Assembly (NCBI GenBank): GCA_037389465.1
Contig: JAZARR010000130.1
Coordinates: 124,001 to 188,000, forward strand
DNA length: 64,000 nt
Direction: 5' to 3'
DNA from: Baylisascaris procyonis
Lineage: Eukaryota > Nematoda > Chromadorea > Rhabditida > Ascarididae
The translations under genes and the position numbers were made by a program. Positions 24,081-34,783 of the stretch are shown here, in pieces. Every line of letters begins with the position of its first letter. Within the stretch, counting starts at the first letter, position 1. The notes beneath the pieces were generated by a model. It saw nothing but the letters and a program-made list of their open reading frames with translations. It searched no databases and was not told the DNA's origin.

Positions 24081-24926
24081 GTGGATAATAATAATTGAAG
24101 AATAACACTGGTCCCCCGTAACCGATTGAAAGTTGCACATCATCAGAGAGACGTCAGGGCCAGCTAGCATAAGGACTCGCTTGTGCAACTTTCTCTATCA
24201 CTTCGCTCGCGACTTCGGCCCTTGTCTCCGATCACAGCTGCTTTTTTTGTGGACATTTCATTTCCCTTCCACTATCCCACAAGAGATCCACCCTCCCTCA
24301 CTGGTATGAAATAGTGTTCGAAATTGGTGAAGTATATGATTCAAAATTCAGTACACCCGTGATCCCTTAGTGAAGGAATATAAGATGATAAGCGATATGA
24401 TAGTTTTAAAAACGCATAACTTACACTTGACGTTGGCACAATAACTTGCTGGTTTGGAGGAATTGTCACATAAGCACGAGCAAAGAACGGAGCTGCAGAA
24501 AGCAAGGTTTGTGGTGGGGAGGTTGAAAGAGATATACTTGCGCCGCCTGCCTCACTTTCGCAACCGCCCGCCGCCAAGGCCGTTGCAAAATCATGATTCG
24601 GCAACTAAATTTCCATCTATGAAGGGAAAAAAGATATCTAATCTGAACGCCACCTGACCTCGATTATTTGGCCACTCCACCTGCTCAGTTACTTGGCACC
24701 GTCCGCTGCTCTTGTGCTGCGATAGGTTCCTACACATCTCTTCTTAAATTTTAGAAGTGTAGAAACGAAATGCACTTCACCGCAGATTTTTTAATGTAAA
24801 GCTCAGGGAGTGGAGAACGATTCACAAGAAAGAGAGAGCAACAGAAATGAAAAATTAGGAGAAAAATTCAAATACGAAAAAAAGCAATAAATATTTTAAA
24901 AAAAAAGTTCACCGGGTCGGTAAAAT
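24081..24926. other. Non-coding tail of the Helitron region, with an inverted repeat
   Basis: No coding sequence was recognised. The segment lies 3' of the helicase remnant in the Helitron's own direction. The main structure is a perfect 12 bp inverted repeat, GAAAGTTGCACA at 24128-24139 and TGTGCAACTTTC at 24182-24193, with a 42-base loop. The part at 24780-24910 is A-rich. No clear CTRR end with a short GC-rich hairpin was found, so the Helitron terminus is not fixed. Confidence 0.5.
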
Positions 24927-25625
24927 TTAAAAATACGTCCGCGTATCTTCTTCTGGGCGTATTTTCTTCAGCACCAGGTCATTCAGCCACGAGCAGTCGT
25001 CGTTACGCACACTGAGCAAAGCCCTTCCACTGACCACTTGCCCATCCTGAAGAGCATCGCTGTCGTAGATCCAGTCAACGACGTCTTCTTCCCGCTCCAT
25101 AAAACATCGGCGAGGCATCTTTACGTAAAAACCACCGGTACGGGAGTCTTGTAGTTCACCGTTACCGATTGCATTGAGCAAGGCAGCAAACTGCTGTTCA
25201 CTTCCACCTGCCCGGATGTTTTCCTTCAAGGGCAAAATGTGAAATGACGGCCACAGTTCGCTCCTACGGATGGTGGTCGCTACAGTGTCCTCCTTCGTTG
25301 CCCCTTCCACAATGAGAAGCATCTGCTTCCAATCGCCACCCAAGAGCATAACGCAACCACCGAAGGACAAATTCCGATGAGAACTTGCAGAGATATCTCG
25401 TAGAAGCCGATCGACGGTTTCTAGTGCATATCTCGGTTGAGTGGAGGCTTCATCCCATATTATAAGCCGGGTGCTACGAAGGTAACCTGCATCTTTGCTG
25501 TCGGCGCTAATGGAGGAGGTGCTGTTGTGATACAACTTCAGCATCACCTTGAAGCGGCTGTGCACTGTTGTTCCGCCCGAAAGCAGCGTCGCAGCAATGC
25601 CGGTTAAGGCCACTGCTACCGCCAC
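24927..25625 (-). pseudogene. Helitron Pif1-like helicase, motifs Ia to IV, C-terminally truncated
   Basis: This is the continuation of the helicase after an in-frame stop. Motif Ia is T-G-I-A-A-T-L-L-S-G-G-T-T-V-H-S (residues 8-23), motif II is I-I-W-D-E-A (55-60), motif III is L-G-G-D-W-K-Q (95-101), and motif IV-like P-L-K-E-N-I-R-A follows. The helicase would unwind DNA during rolling-circle transposition. The frame ends at R-T-Y-F, before the usual motifs V and VI, so the C-terminal third of a normal Pif1-like domain is missing. Confidence 0.88.
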
Positions 25626-25634
25626 GTCCCCGCG

Positions 25635-26558
25635 TCATCTTACAAAGCGGAGAAGCAAGTTGTACACGAACGTTTTTCCCGTCCCACCAGCACCGTCGAT
25701 AAAGAAGCACCATTGCTGCGAAGTGTGCCCATCATATATTGCTGACATGACAGTGTCAACAACTGCCTTTTGACCAGCATTCATCTGGCCATACACGATG
25801 GGAAGTTGAGAGCGGTGTTCTCTGCGGCTGGCGATATCTGTGACGACTCGTCCGCAGATTCCACATATGTGATACCGTATGCCCTCAGCTCTTTCCCCGC
25901 TGCACGGAAAATGCGTTGGATATGCGAAACAGCGCGGTTCTCCAACTGCTGCAGGGTCCGTCGCAAGTCGCGATCCAACATTTGCGGCTTGAACATTTCC
26001 CACAGCCGAGGTACGTCTTGCAAGGCGCCGAAACTGACCATCACCGCAAACATCTGCCAAGGATGCCTCCCAAATACTCTCGTCGACAGCCATTCCGAGC
26101 GCCTCGCATGCGTCGAAAAAAGACGGGTACACGCGCCCAGCAACGGTCCTCACGTCCTCAAAGGTCTGCGGTCTCTTCGCATACTTCAACAGTATGCGCA
26201 GGGAATACTTTTCTACCTGTCGTGCCCTCACCGTGTACATGCTACAAATAATTCTGTGTTTGCGTACACGCTTCGCCCATCGGCTCATCTTCTCATCCCA
26301 TCGGTAGTACTTTGGAAGCTCGAGGAGTGTGTATTTTCGAGCCTCAGCGTCAACATTGTTGAGATGGAAGAGGCCTTCCAGTTGGCTGCGCATCGATGAG
26401 GCACGAGACAGCGCGGATGCCTCATCGCCATCTTTGAAGTATACCGTCTTTGCGCCAGGGAGATGCACGGACAGGCGTATTACCGTGTGGCTTAGGCGAT
26501 GCATGAGGTTGCGAGGTCGCGATACAGCGCTTCGATCGGGGTGAGAACACGCATTCAA
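25635..26558 (-). pseudogene. Helitron helicase N-terminal part with Walker A
   Basis: The first part carries Helitron-typical sequence: a V-H-L-P-G motif, an L-F-x-L-N-N region, Y-Y-R-W-D, then E-K-Y-S-L-R-I-L-L and E-D-V-R-T-V-A-G-R-V-Y, which precede the helicase in Rep/helicase proteins. Near the end lies Walker A, G-A-G-G-T-G-K-T (residues 289-296), which binds ATP. A stop codon (TGA, 25635-25637) ends the frame. The sequence continues in the same frame after it with R-G-D-V-A-V-A-V, so one base change split the domain. The first 17 or so residues are out of frame with the family, because of a frameshift near 26555. Confidence 0.88.
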
Positions 26559-27289
26559 CGGACCAAACTGACTTCGTCGTAATTGACGACGTCAAGTTCC
26601 ACCTCGAGTGGACCGTCTCCGTTCGCGTCTGCTGGCAGATCTTCGTAACGCACTTGAATACCGACAGCGTTAGTGCCGAATTCATCTGCATCTTCCTGCA
26701 AAAGATCGAAATCTGCCACTTCTTGGCCAGCAGTTGTCTTCCCGCCTACCTCGTCTTTTTTAATACACGTGGATGGGGCAAGTTGTTGCTGTTCCGTACC
26801 TTGCTCATTGTCCATGGCATCCATCTCGTGTAGATTATCTGCAACGACTTTCTTATTACACCGGGTGAGAAGCTGCATTTTGGTACAGTCATAACCTTTA
26901 AATATATATTTAAACATATACTTTTTTTGCATCAGATTTTTTAAGCAGATACCTAGAATAAGGGACAACGTCGCGGTTACTTACAACTGTTCGACCATCG
27001 GGTAGTAATACAGGGGCTTCATCCCTTGGTCGTTTCAATTGCGCATATCCGTTCGCTGCCACAAAGGTGCATTCGTTTTAGGCCTTTGGGAAACCCTTTG
27101 TACAAAACCCTTTCCCACTTTGGCACGGTAGGTTGGACTTGGCGCAGGGGCGATGGATCATATGGCGTAGGACGAGGCGTCTCAATTTCAACTTGTCTTG
27201 CCGATCTTCATCGTCTTGTTGCGGTAGGGGGGGGGAATGTAGGCCTGGATAGCCCGGTCGATATCTTCAGGCGCCCATAGTTGCTTTGC
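26555..27289 (-). pseudogene. Helitron Rep to helicase linker, frameshifted
   Basis: Just after the Rep stop codon the frame reads A-K-Q-L-W-A-P-E-D-I-D, then changes frame near a run of Cs at 27225-27231. The pattern M-I-H-R-P-C-A-K, then C-Q-S-G-K-G-F-C-T-K-G-F-P-K, is recognisable; it matches the Helitron stretch with conserved H, C and F-P-K. A further frame gives N-G-Y-A-Q-L-K-R and R-D-V-V-P-Y-S-R-Y-L-L, then K-Y-M-F-K-Y-I-F-K-G-Y-D. These are landmarks of the region that follows the HUH domain and holds the catalytic tyrosines in intact copies. I did not find the tyrosine motif itself; part is missing between 26920 and 26950. Confidence 0.72.
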
Positions 27290-28201
27290 CTAGTCCACGC
27301 ATAACAATAAATGGACATGTGCCAAGCCCCTCTTTTGGAACTCTGTGTTGTAGGCGAAACCTACAACAGTACCAAATATCTCCCTTACCAAAATATCTTT
27401 TAAAAGTTCAGTGAACTTTTTATAAAAGACCCGGGCCACAAGCATCGGGTGGTGCACACACCGCTCACCGGGTTTCAAAATTTTCGTTATCTCGGGCCAT
27501 TTGGGATTGGTTGTGAAGGTGATGAAGTAATTAGGGCGGCCCACTTCGCTCACCATGGCAATGCTGTCCTCGAAACACCGCTGCATGTTTCTTGGGCTTC
27601 CCGGGTAGGTGCCGGGAAGAACGACAACCTTGCCCACTTTTAGACCTTCTCTTCCGAGACGTTCATCAGTCACCTTTCTGAAGAGGTCCTCGGCCTCATC
27701 TGAACGCATTCGTTCACAATTACGTGATATATAATCGAGCCGTGCAGCCTCCATGCACACGTGATTATAAACTGTGAACTGCTGCGCCAACCGACGAGCC
27801 CTCCACAACCACTGCGGCTGATCGGCTCTCCTGTACGCATAATGGTAGATGGAGAACTCCCTCTGAGATACGTACTTTCTCGGCCCTCTTCCCCTCATTT
27901 GGCACTCATCTCCTATTTGGCACTCATTTTCTATTTGGCAGTCATCTTTTATTTGGCACTGGTTCTCGATTTGGTACTCCTCATCAATTGGTCCACCACT
28001 TCCTTCTTGGCACACCGCTGCTTTAGGCGCCCTGCGTCGGGAACTTTTCCGACAACTTTCATTTGGCACAGCTGACACCGGTATCGAACACGTATAGAAC
28101 ATCTCACCCAGAGGCAGTAGTAAGGGAGGAAGGAGTGGAAATGCCTGATAATTCCAGTACGGCAACGCTCGTGCACTTCTCGTGTCGTGTGGGAACACCA
28201 C
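27290..28201 (-). pseudogene. Helitron Rep (HUH) domain
   Basis: The frame carries the Helitron-like N domain from about residue 110. Motif 1 is Y-F-I-T-F-T-T-N-P-K-W (225-235) and the metal-binding HUH motif is H-V-H (295-297) in Q-K-R-G-L-A-H-V-H-L-L. This nuclease cuts and joins one DNA strand during rolling-circle transposition. The first 50 or so residues are a frame-shifted reading of the preceding segment. A repeat of C-Q-I-x-x-x at residues 75-101 comes from an 18 bp minisatellite. The frame stops at TAG (27290-27292), six residues after the HUH motif, and family-like sequence resumes right after that codon. Confidence 0.9.
27896..27985 (-). repeat. 18 bp minisatellite within the Helitron Rep gene
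   Basis: About five copies of an 18-base unit (plus strand: CTATTTGGCACTCATTTT and variants). In the minus-strand reading frame each encodes a variant of C-Q-I plus three acidic, amide or basic residues. The period is a multiple of three, so the frame is kept. Confidence 0.8.
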
Positions 28202-28614
28202 GTGCCGTGCTTGTTTGGGTGAGGAGGAGCACCGTCTTCGGTCGCATCAAATAATGCCATGACTTGACCTGGTGCTGGCGCATTCAACCGTCCGGGATGT
28301 ATACGCGGTTCGGTATTGTCTTCGGCGATCCCGGCGTCTTCGACAATATGCATACGCATCCTCGGCTCTTCGCGCATGCCTTGCACTTGCATGCGATCTT
28401 TTTCCTCTTGGTATGCTTCATGGAAGCGCAAATACATCTGACGAAATGTATTGTGTGAACGCAGCGTGCTGTCAACTTGCATGAGGAGGCCCCGATGCAG
28501 ATGCCTGCCTCGCTCGGTTCCAACACGGAGATCGGTAGCCTCCTCTGTGTCGTAGTGGTAGCAATTCGCGAAAGAGGGATTGGCCCCTCTTTCGTATAAC
28601 GCCGATACGTTCAC
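27949..28614 (-). pseudogene. Helitron Rep protein, second N-terminal segment
   Basis: The frame begins with Y-H-Y-D-T-E-E-A and continues with L-M-Q-V-D-S-T-L-R-S-H-N-T-F-R-Q-M-Y. These are hallmarks of the Helitron N-terminal region (a D-x-x-E strand and the N-x-F motif). Then R-L-N-A-P-A-P-G-Q-V-M-A-L-F corresponds to the usual R-x-Y-N-x-P-x-x-x-E-V-A. The last 80 or so codons are out of frame relative to the next segment. It shifts frame relative to both neighbours. Confidence 0.78.
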
Positions 28615-29207
28615 AAAACTTCACCAGATATTTTATATAATTGCATTCCATGCGCCAGGTGCTGCTCGTTGGTGCTCAATGAGGGTATTGCAAAAAACGA
28701 ATTAATATTTCGTATGTTTTGCAGTAAGCATTTGGAAAAAGGATGCTTGCTGCTATATGGTTGCCGAAAAAATTTAGGCATACCTATACTCGGCACCTTC
28801 ACTCGACCGCGGAAGCAGCAGAGTTCACTCTCCACTGCGAAATGCAATGCCCCGCAGCACCAGCAAAGCTTGTCCATGGGGCCAGGTGTGAACAAGGCTG
28901 GCAGCTGTTCCATTCCAGCCGCAAATGCTAAATCGCCATCGCGATTACCTTTCGCAGCTATATATTTCCCTCTGCTGCCAATAACAGCTCGCTTCGGAGT
29001 TTCCCCAGCGGCTTCTATTGTCGGCGGATGCGTCGATACCACCACAGCCGTCTTCGCGTGTGTCGATCGACTTGTGCCGCTTGATTTAACTGCGAGACGC
29101 TTTGAAGCCCTCACAGACGGCATCGCACGCATTGTTTCTGATGAGCTCGCTGCGAGCTTGCGGGTTAATGTAGTTGTAAATCTCCGGTCGAAATTTACAG
29201 ACATCAA
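28611..29207 (-). pseudogene. Helitron Rep protein, N-terminal zinc region
   Basis: The last 100 residues carry the Helitron N-terminal signature: C-W-C-C-G-A-L-H-F, then C-C-F-R-G-R-V-K-V-P, then N-I-R-N-I-N-S-F-F-A-I-P-S. In Helitron proteins this region (paired Cys, CC-x-x-G-x-V, a short helix, then N-I-R-x-Y-N-x-x-F-A) opens the Rep/helicase protein. The first 90 residues are low in family features, and this stretch overlaps the end of the Ulp1-like gene in another frame. The true start is therefore unclear and may lie near the M-D-K-L-C-W-C-C motif. Confidence 0.8.
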
Positions 29208-29944
29208 ATTCGCAGTGTCCAGTCGGAAGTTTTTTCATAATGCGCATCGCCGTGAAGCACACTATCACACCGCAACTGCAGCCGTCACTCTAACGAGTGA
29301 TATTTACATCTTCTAAAAATGTTGCATTTGATGCAGGATGCAACACACGTATCATCTCCCTAATGGGAGCATGTAGATTTACCGGCATAGAGTGGTGAAG
29401 TGGATCGTAAAAACGAAAGACCTGACTTCTTTTGTGATACACACCTAAGACGTGATGGTTAGGTATAATGATAGGGAATATTACAATTTCCCCAATTAAC
29501 AACAAAATCACTTATGTACAAACGAACATACTGGTAGGACTTAACGCCCGGTCCGTTGGCCAGCTCCAACATCCATATAAATGGTTCTACCACTACTGAC
29601 GCCTCGGTGGCCGATTGTGCGACGATTCTCAGGTACGTGAAAATCGTCATATCGTCCAACCACCCAGCTGGGTCCAGAAGATCACTGTGCGACTGGTCAC
29701 CTACTCCAGCTGATATAATTGTAGAGACCAGAGAAAAGTTTTCAATAACATTCAAGGGAACGTGTCCACCTTGAACATCAGCCGGGGGCTCCGGTGTTTT
29801 AAAAGCCCTTGTCGTTGATGTTTCTGCTACACTACAATGCACATCTGCCTGTACCAAGGATGTCGCAAATGTTGCTTTCAGAGCGCGTTTAGCCTTCCCC
29901 TCTTTCGACTTCACGGCCGCGCTTTTCCTCTTCAATCGCGGCAT
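29086..29944 (-). pseudogene. Ulp1-like (C48) cysteine protease, linked to the Helitron
   Basis: The first frame (29944-29459) ends with W-L-D-D-M-T-I-F-T-Y-L, as at the start of a Ulp1 fold. After a frameshift near 29475 come F-P-I-I-I-P-N-H-H-V-L-G-V-Y and F-Y-D-P-L-H. They hold the likely catalytic His and Asp. A TAG stop (29290-29292) follows and then, in the same frame, S-D-G-C-S-C-G-V, holding the catalytic Cys. Ulp1-like proteases cleave SUMO or related modifiers. The stop takes the place where the family has Gln, the oxyanion-hole residue. The gene ends around 29086, overlapping the Rep coding region. Assignment rests on the motif order, not on a search. Confidence 0.72.
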
Positions 29945-30400
29945 AGGGCAAACGAATAATTACAACACAAGAACAACAAAATTATTACAAAAAATTACTG
30001 CAAGAAAAAATTATTGAAGCAACAAAATTACTAAAAAACTACAGCAAAAAAATTATTGAAGCGAATAAGAAAAAGAAAAAACAAATGTATGTTTATAAAT
30101 GAAACTTCGTACAGAAATACCTGTTTCCGTGAGCCTGTCGACCAAAGCAGAAAATAGCAGAAGGCCAGCGTCGCAATGTGTTGCGAAGAGGAGAAATCGG
30201 CTCAACTTGTAAGCAGGAATTTCCCAGCACAGACTATTCTAAGCGGATAAGGTGATAATGCTTAGTGGCGCAAATCACCTCCAGCATAACACAAAAGTGT
30301 TACGCCGAACCGAAAACAGCAATGCACTTCGCTCCGAGCGCATTACTACATGAGCGTGCAGGATTAGCGCTTTATTTGCAAAGCTACGATGTCTTCTGCA
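29945..30400. other. Non-coding sequence upstream of the Ulp1-like gene
   Basis: No gene was recognised. The first part is AT-rich, with a two-copy repeat of about 45 bp (29974-30063, ending AAATTATTGAAGC). Further on is a small perfect hairpin, TAACACAAAAGTGTTA, near 30286. This should hold the 5' end of the Helitron; a TC start could not be distinguished. Confidence 0.5.
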
Positions 30401-31409
30401 TCATATCGGATATCAAGTTCACCCTCCAGCGCCCATAAATGCGTGCGTTGTTCATTTCAACGGCAAGCAGCAACAATATCATAGGCGGAAGGAAGGTGTG
30501 AACCGTGGTCCTACGATCCATATATTTTTCGGATCCATACGGAGAGGCCATAAACGGTTGGAGGGGATCGTGAAGTGCAGTGGGCGTTTCTTGTTTACAG
30601 CGTCTACCGCGAGACACCATAAACAGACGTGAGGTTCAGAGGTGATCTACCGAATTATTCGGTAGAATACATGGCAATGCAAGCAAACCTATGAGCCAGG
30701 AACTAAAAAATGAGAGAGCAAAGGATGCGTGACCTTAGGAGATAGCGTCTTTCGCGAGACACCATAAACTACGTAATCTATAGCTAAGCTATGTGAAAGT
30801 GCTCCTGTGACAAATTAGCGGCAACCGCAAGGCATTAATGATCGCCAATACTTCCTTACGCTTAATTCGAAAAAGACAGCGACTCACTGTAAAAAAATTT
30901 AAACAGTCGTGCTTCTCTGCTCATTGTGCGAATTTCGAAAAGGTGACACCGTCATTTTAACGTTCTTCTCGTAGGCTTTCAAATGTATCCATTCCCATCG
31001 CGATTGAGCTAAGCAGAAGACTAAAGCAATCAAAAAGATGTTCTATCCGAAAAGTGAGCAATTTTTGCTCAAATCATATGTGTTGGTGATATTTAAGATG
31101 TATAGAAGAAAAACTACAAAAAAAGGCTAACAAAAAAGCTTACATTTAAAACTTTAAAGGATATAAGTAAGTAAGCGACTAAAAAAATACTACGAAATTT
31201 TGTTTAGAAGTGATCGCTGTGAGGAGCTGCGCATTTTGCAAAATAAATAAAAAAAAGTCCGTTGATACTGAAAAATGAATTTTAAAAAAATTTCAGTATT
31301 TAAAATTTCAGAAAAATTTTAGTACCGTCTAAAAGAGAATTTAATTCTGAATGCAATAAATTAAGCTCGATAAAAATTGATGCAATTCTAACTCACTTAC
31401 AGCTTGCAT
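30401..31409 (+). repeat. R repeat, diverged partial unit before the array
   Basis: Weak module B resemblance appears from about 30450 (GGAGAGGCCATAAACGG, GAGGGGATCGTGAAGTGC at 30540-30575). Clear module C runs from 30597 (with the palindrome near 30647) and D from 31090. It is recognisably R but differs from the array units at many bases until about 31410, where near-identity begins. Confidence 0.85.
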
Positions 31410-34400
31410 AATTTTCAACTTTTCTCAACTTTAAAGGCTTCTAAGTGTTTGAAATTTTGAAAAAATTTTAAAACTTTTCATATCATCGAAGCTCACTTAC
31501 TGAGATCTTTCACTTGATATGACGCAATTTTGCGGGTTCCACAACACGGTGAATTTTAAAGGAATTTGAAATTTCAACTTCCATTCAAGTAAGCGTCAAA
31601 AAAAGCATCAAAAGCCCCATTGTGCCACTTCAACCCGCGCCGAGATACGGGATCGTCGAATACGGCAAAATCGTGATTTTGGGAATTCTGGCGGAACCAT
31701 TCGGGTAGGGGGGCGAGTACCATTTTGGGTCATGTGATATATTTTCGGGTACTACTCGCTATTCCAAGGTCACTGGAGTTGATTTCAACTCCCTGCGATA
31801 ATCGAGTGCCGAGAAATCGGCCCCGCAATTTTAGGCCCCATAGCTAAGAGCGGTAATTGCATATTTCAAGTACCACAACACGGTGAAATTACTTTCAGTT
31901 TAATAAATTGGAGTACCCTTGTTCATAACTTTCGATTGTCTATCGAACGAGTACATGTGTGCGAAAATCTGCCGATTCATTCTCGATCTATAGCACAACC
32001 CCAAACCGGCCCCTCCCCACCGAATAGCTTTTCGAAAGTAAGTTAAAATTAAGTAGTAAGAGTAAAATCCACTTCGAATATGAAGTCTCCAAAGGCAATG
32101 AAAGTTTGAACAAAATTGACTCATTCAAACTCGAGTTATTCGAGATTGAAATTTCATTTCAGTGGGAATGGTACTTTCACGGGGTTTATTTCACTATCCA
32201 CCGTTACTTTTGCAAACCGGGACCCACCCGGCGAGCTACAAATGCTAGAAGGAGTAGAATAAAAAAAGAATTGGAAAAAGCGAATAAATCTGAAAGAAGA
32301 TATAACATTTCAGTGTTAACTATGAAATTTGGGTACTTTTGAAATTTAAGGAAAATTTAAAATCCAATTTCATTCATGAACGAACTCGACTTGTAATTTG
32401 ATGAAGCGAGTAGGATGGAAAAAAATAAAAGAAAAATTTAAATTTCATCGAAAGTTATTGCGCGACATGTGAAAATATTTTAGTGATGTTCTATATATAA
32501 TAGACTAGCGTATTACATTAACTCTTTTATTTATTACTTTATATCCTTTTTTCTATTACTTCAGATTACTTTACTCTTTTCATTCAATTCAATTCATGAA
32601 AATCGAATTATTATGGGTAGGGGTGCATGATGAAATGGCGCGATGCCAGCCTCTCTTTCTCTGATTGTCTCGTTAAGCGTCCCTCTCACACGCGAGTAAC
32701 ATGATGAAAAAGATGAAGGGATTCTTGAAAATAGTAGCAAAGAAGTTTAAACAGTTACCTATTTCTCCGAAATATTGTAACGTCGAGAATGAATAAATTT
32801 TAACGCAGGCAGAATATTCAAAGTGAGATCGCAGCTTCGCTGCCCTTCGCAGAACATTCTAGAGGAAAAACTGTGGGAAACGTTCAAAGCTAACCTCGCG
32901 ACTCTGTCGCTTAACGCAGGCGGAATATCGAGAGCGACAGCTCTTGCTAGGCGTCCCTCTCACACGACAGAACATTACGAAAGAGATGAGAGGGTTTTTT
33001 CAAAATAATGGAAGAGAAATTGAAACACTTACGAACATTCCTCGAAATACGTAACTTCGGGAATGAATAATATTTTAGCGCAGGCGGAATATCCAAAGTG
33101 AGATCGCAGCTTTGCTGCTCCAAAAACTTGCCTCCTTTGCAGATAAACGAACCCCGCTGCTTCTCAGCATTAGAAAAATCTGTAAGAAGCTTTCAAAGCT
33201 AACCTCGCGGCTTCGCCGCATCGGCGAAATCTGGAACCGAGGTGGGGCCGCTACGCGGAACCACGATCGCAGCTTCGCTGCTTCAACAGCTTTGCCATCT
33301 GCGATAATATTCAACAGAACGCAGCTTCTCTTCTTTGACTGCTCGGCTGCTTCGCAGAATATTGCACAGAAGTTCTTAAAGAAACTTTAAAATCCAGCCT
33401 CGCGGCTTCGCCGCTTCGATGGCATCTGGAATCGAACTCAGCCTGGTACGTGAAAGGAAACCGCAGCTTCGCTGCTCCACGAGCTCACCTACTTCACAGA
33501 ACATTCTAAAGAAAGATGTGAAGGAAAGTTTGAAACCTGACCTCGTCTCTTCACCGCGTAACGCAGGCGGAATATCGAAAAGGATAACGATTCACCAGCT
33601 TAGCAGAATATTCCGCACAAAACGAATTTGGCTGCTTCGAAGCTTGGCAGAAGCAAAATCGGAGCTTCGCTGCTCCAACAGCTATGCTGTTTCGATTAAT
33701 ATTCCACAAAACGACTGAAAGCAGATTTCAAAGTTAACCTGGCAGCTTCGCCGCTTCAACGAATTTCATTACACGATCATACGAATGGAGTTGAAGCACA
33801 GTATGAAAAACAGACATCAAAAAAACGAGCGAGTTCTCCGCTTCGCAGGACACAAAAAAAATCTGTAAGAAATTTCCAAGGCTACCCTCGCGGCTTCGCC
33901 GCTTCGATCGAAATGATTGAGGTCGAGAATAAACAACCTTGCAGTGTCGAAGGAACATGGGAGGCAAAATCGCAGCTCCACTGCTTCAACAGGTTCACTC
34001 AATATTGCAGAGAAATTCTTTAAGTAGATTTCGCGGCTTCGCACCTTCGGCGAAATCTAGAACCGAACTCAGGCACTTCGCGGAACCTCGATCGCAGCTT
34101 CGCTGCTCCACGAGCTCAGCTACTTCGCAGAATATTCCACAGAAAAATCTGAAACAAACTTTCAAAGCTAACTTCGCCGCTTCGACGAAAATGAATGAGA
34201 TGAAAAATGAACAACCTTAGATTGTCGAACAAATACGAGGAGCGCCATCGCAGTTTCCCTGCTTTAACAGCTTCGCCATCTGCGATAATATTCAACAGAA
34301 GCAGCTTCCCTTCTTTAACTCCTCGGCTGCTTCGCGGAATATTCCGCAGAAATTCTTAAAAGAACTTTAAAGTCCAACCTCGCGGCATCGCCGCTTCGAT

Positions 34401-34694
34401 GGAACCTCGAATCGAACTTAGCCTGGTGCGTGAAAGGAAACCGCAGCTTCGCTGCTCCACGAGCTCACTTACTTCACAGAACATTCTAACGAAAGATGTA
34501 AAAGAAAGTCTGAAACCTGACCTCGTCTCTTCGCCGCGTAACGCGGACGGAATATCGAAAAGGATAACGATTCACCAGCTTCGCAGAATATTCCATAGAA
34601 AACGAATTTGCTGTCTTCGCCGCTTCGCAGAAGCAAAATCGCACCTTCCCTGCTCCAACAGCTATGCTTTCTCGCTTAATATTCCACACGAACT

Positions 34695-34783
34695 GAATTC
34701 GAAGGAATTCGAATTCAAAAGAATTCGAATTTCGAAGGAATTCGAATTCCACACGAATTCGAAGCAGCAAGCAGAATTCGAAG
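34695..34783 (+). repeat. GAATTCGAA microsatellite-like tract of the array units
   Basis: A cluster of GAATTCGAAGGAATTCGAA-type motifs (an EcoRI site overlapping TTCGAA) lies near the end of module A. It recurs at 39325-39413, 43952-44040 and 48582-48670, but I see nothing comparable in the R units outside the array. It arose within this subfamily before amplification. Confidence 0.85.

Larger units (their letters stand above)
24927..29944 (-). mobile_element. Helitron, coding remnant with linked Ulp1-like protease
   Basis: On the minus strand, in order, are a Ulp1-like protease, the Helitron N-terminal zinc region, the Rep (HUH) domain, the linker typical of Helitron proteins and a Pif1-type helicase. 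Reading frames break repeatedly by frameshifts and in-frame stops. Flanking R sequence lies at about 24080 and about 30400, so the full element is probably about 6.3 kb. Its exact ends (TC at the 5' end, CTRR at the 3' end) could not be fixed. Confidence 0.85.

Noticed and set aside
24081..24200. Helitron 3' terminus at the 12 bp inverted repeat
   Set aside because: No CTRR end or AT insertion site could be shown, and the 42-base loop is unlike usual Helitron hairpins.
25770..26399. Plus-strand open frame of 209 codons opposite the Helitron helicase
   Set aside because: It is antisense to the helicase coding sequence and has no family features.
28669..29316. Plus-strand open frame of 215 codons opposite the Helitron N-terminal region
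   Set aside because: The minus strand carries the recognised Helitron and Ulp1 motifs. The plus-strand frame is the antisense shadow without features.
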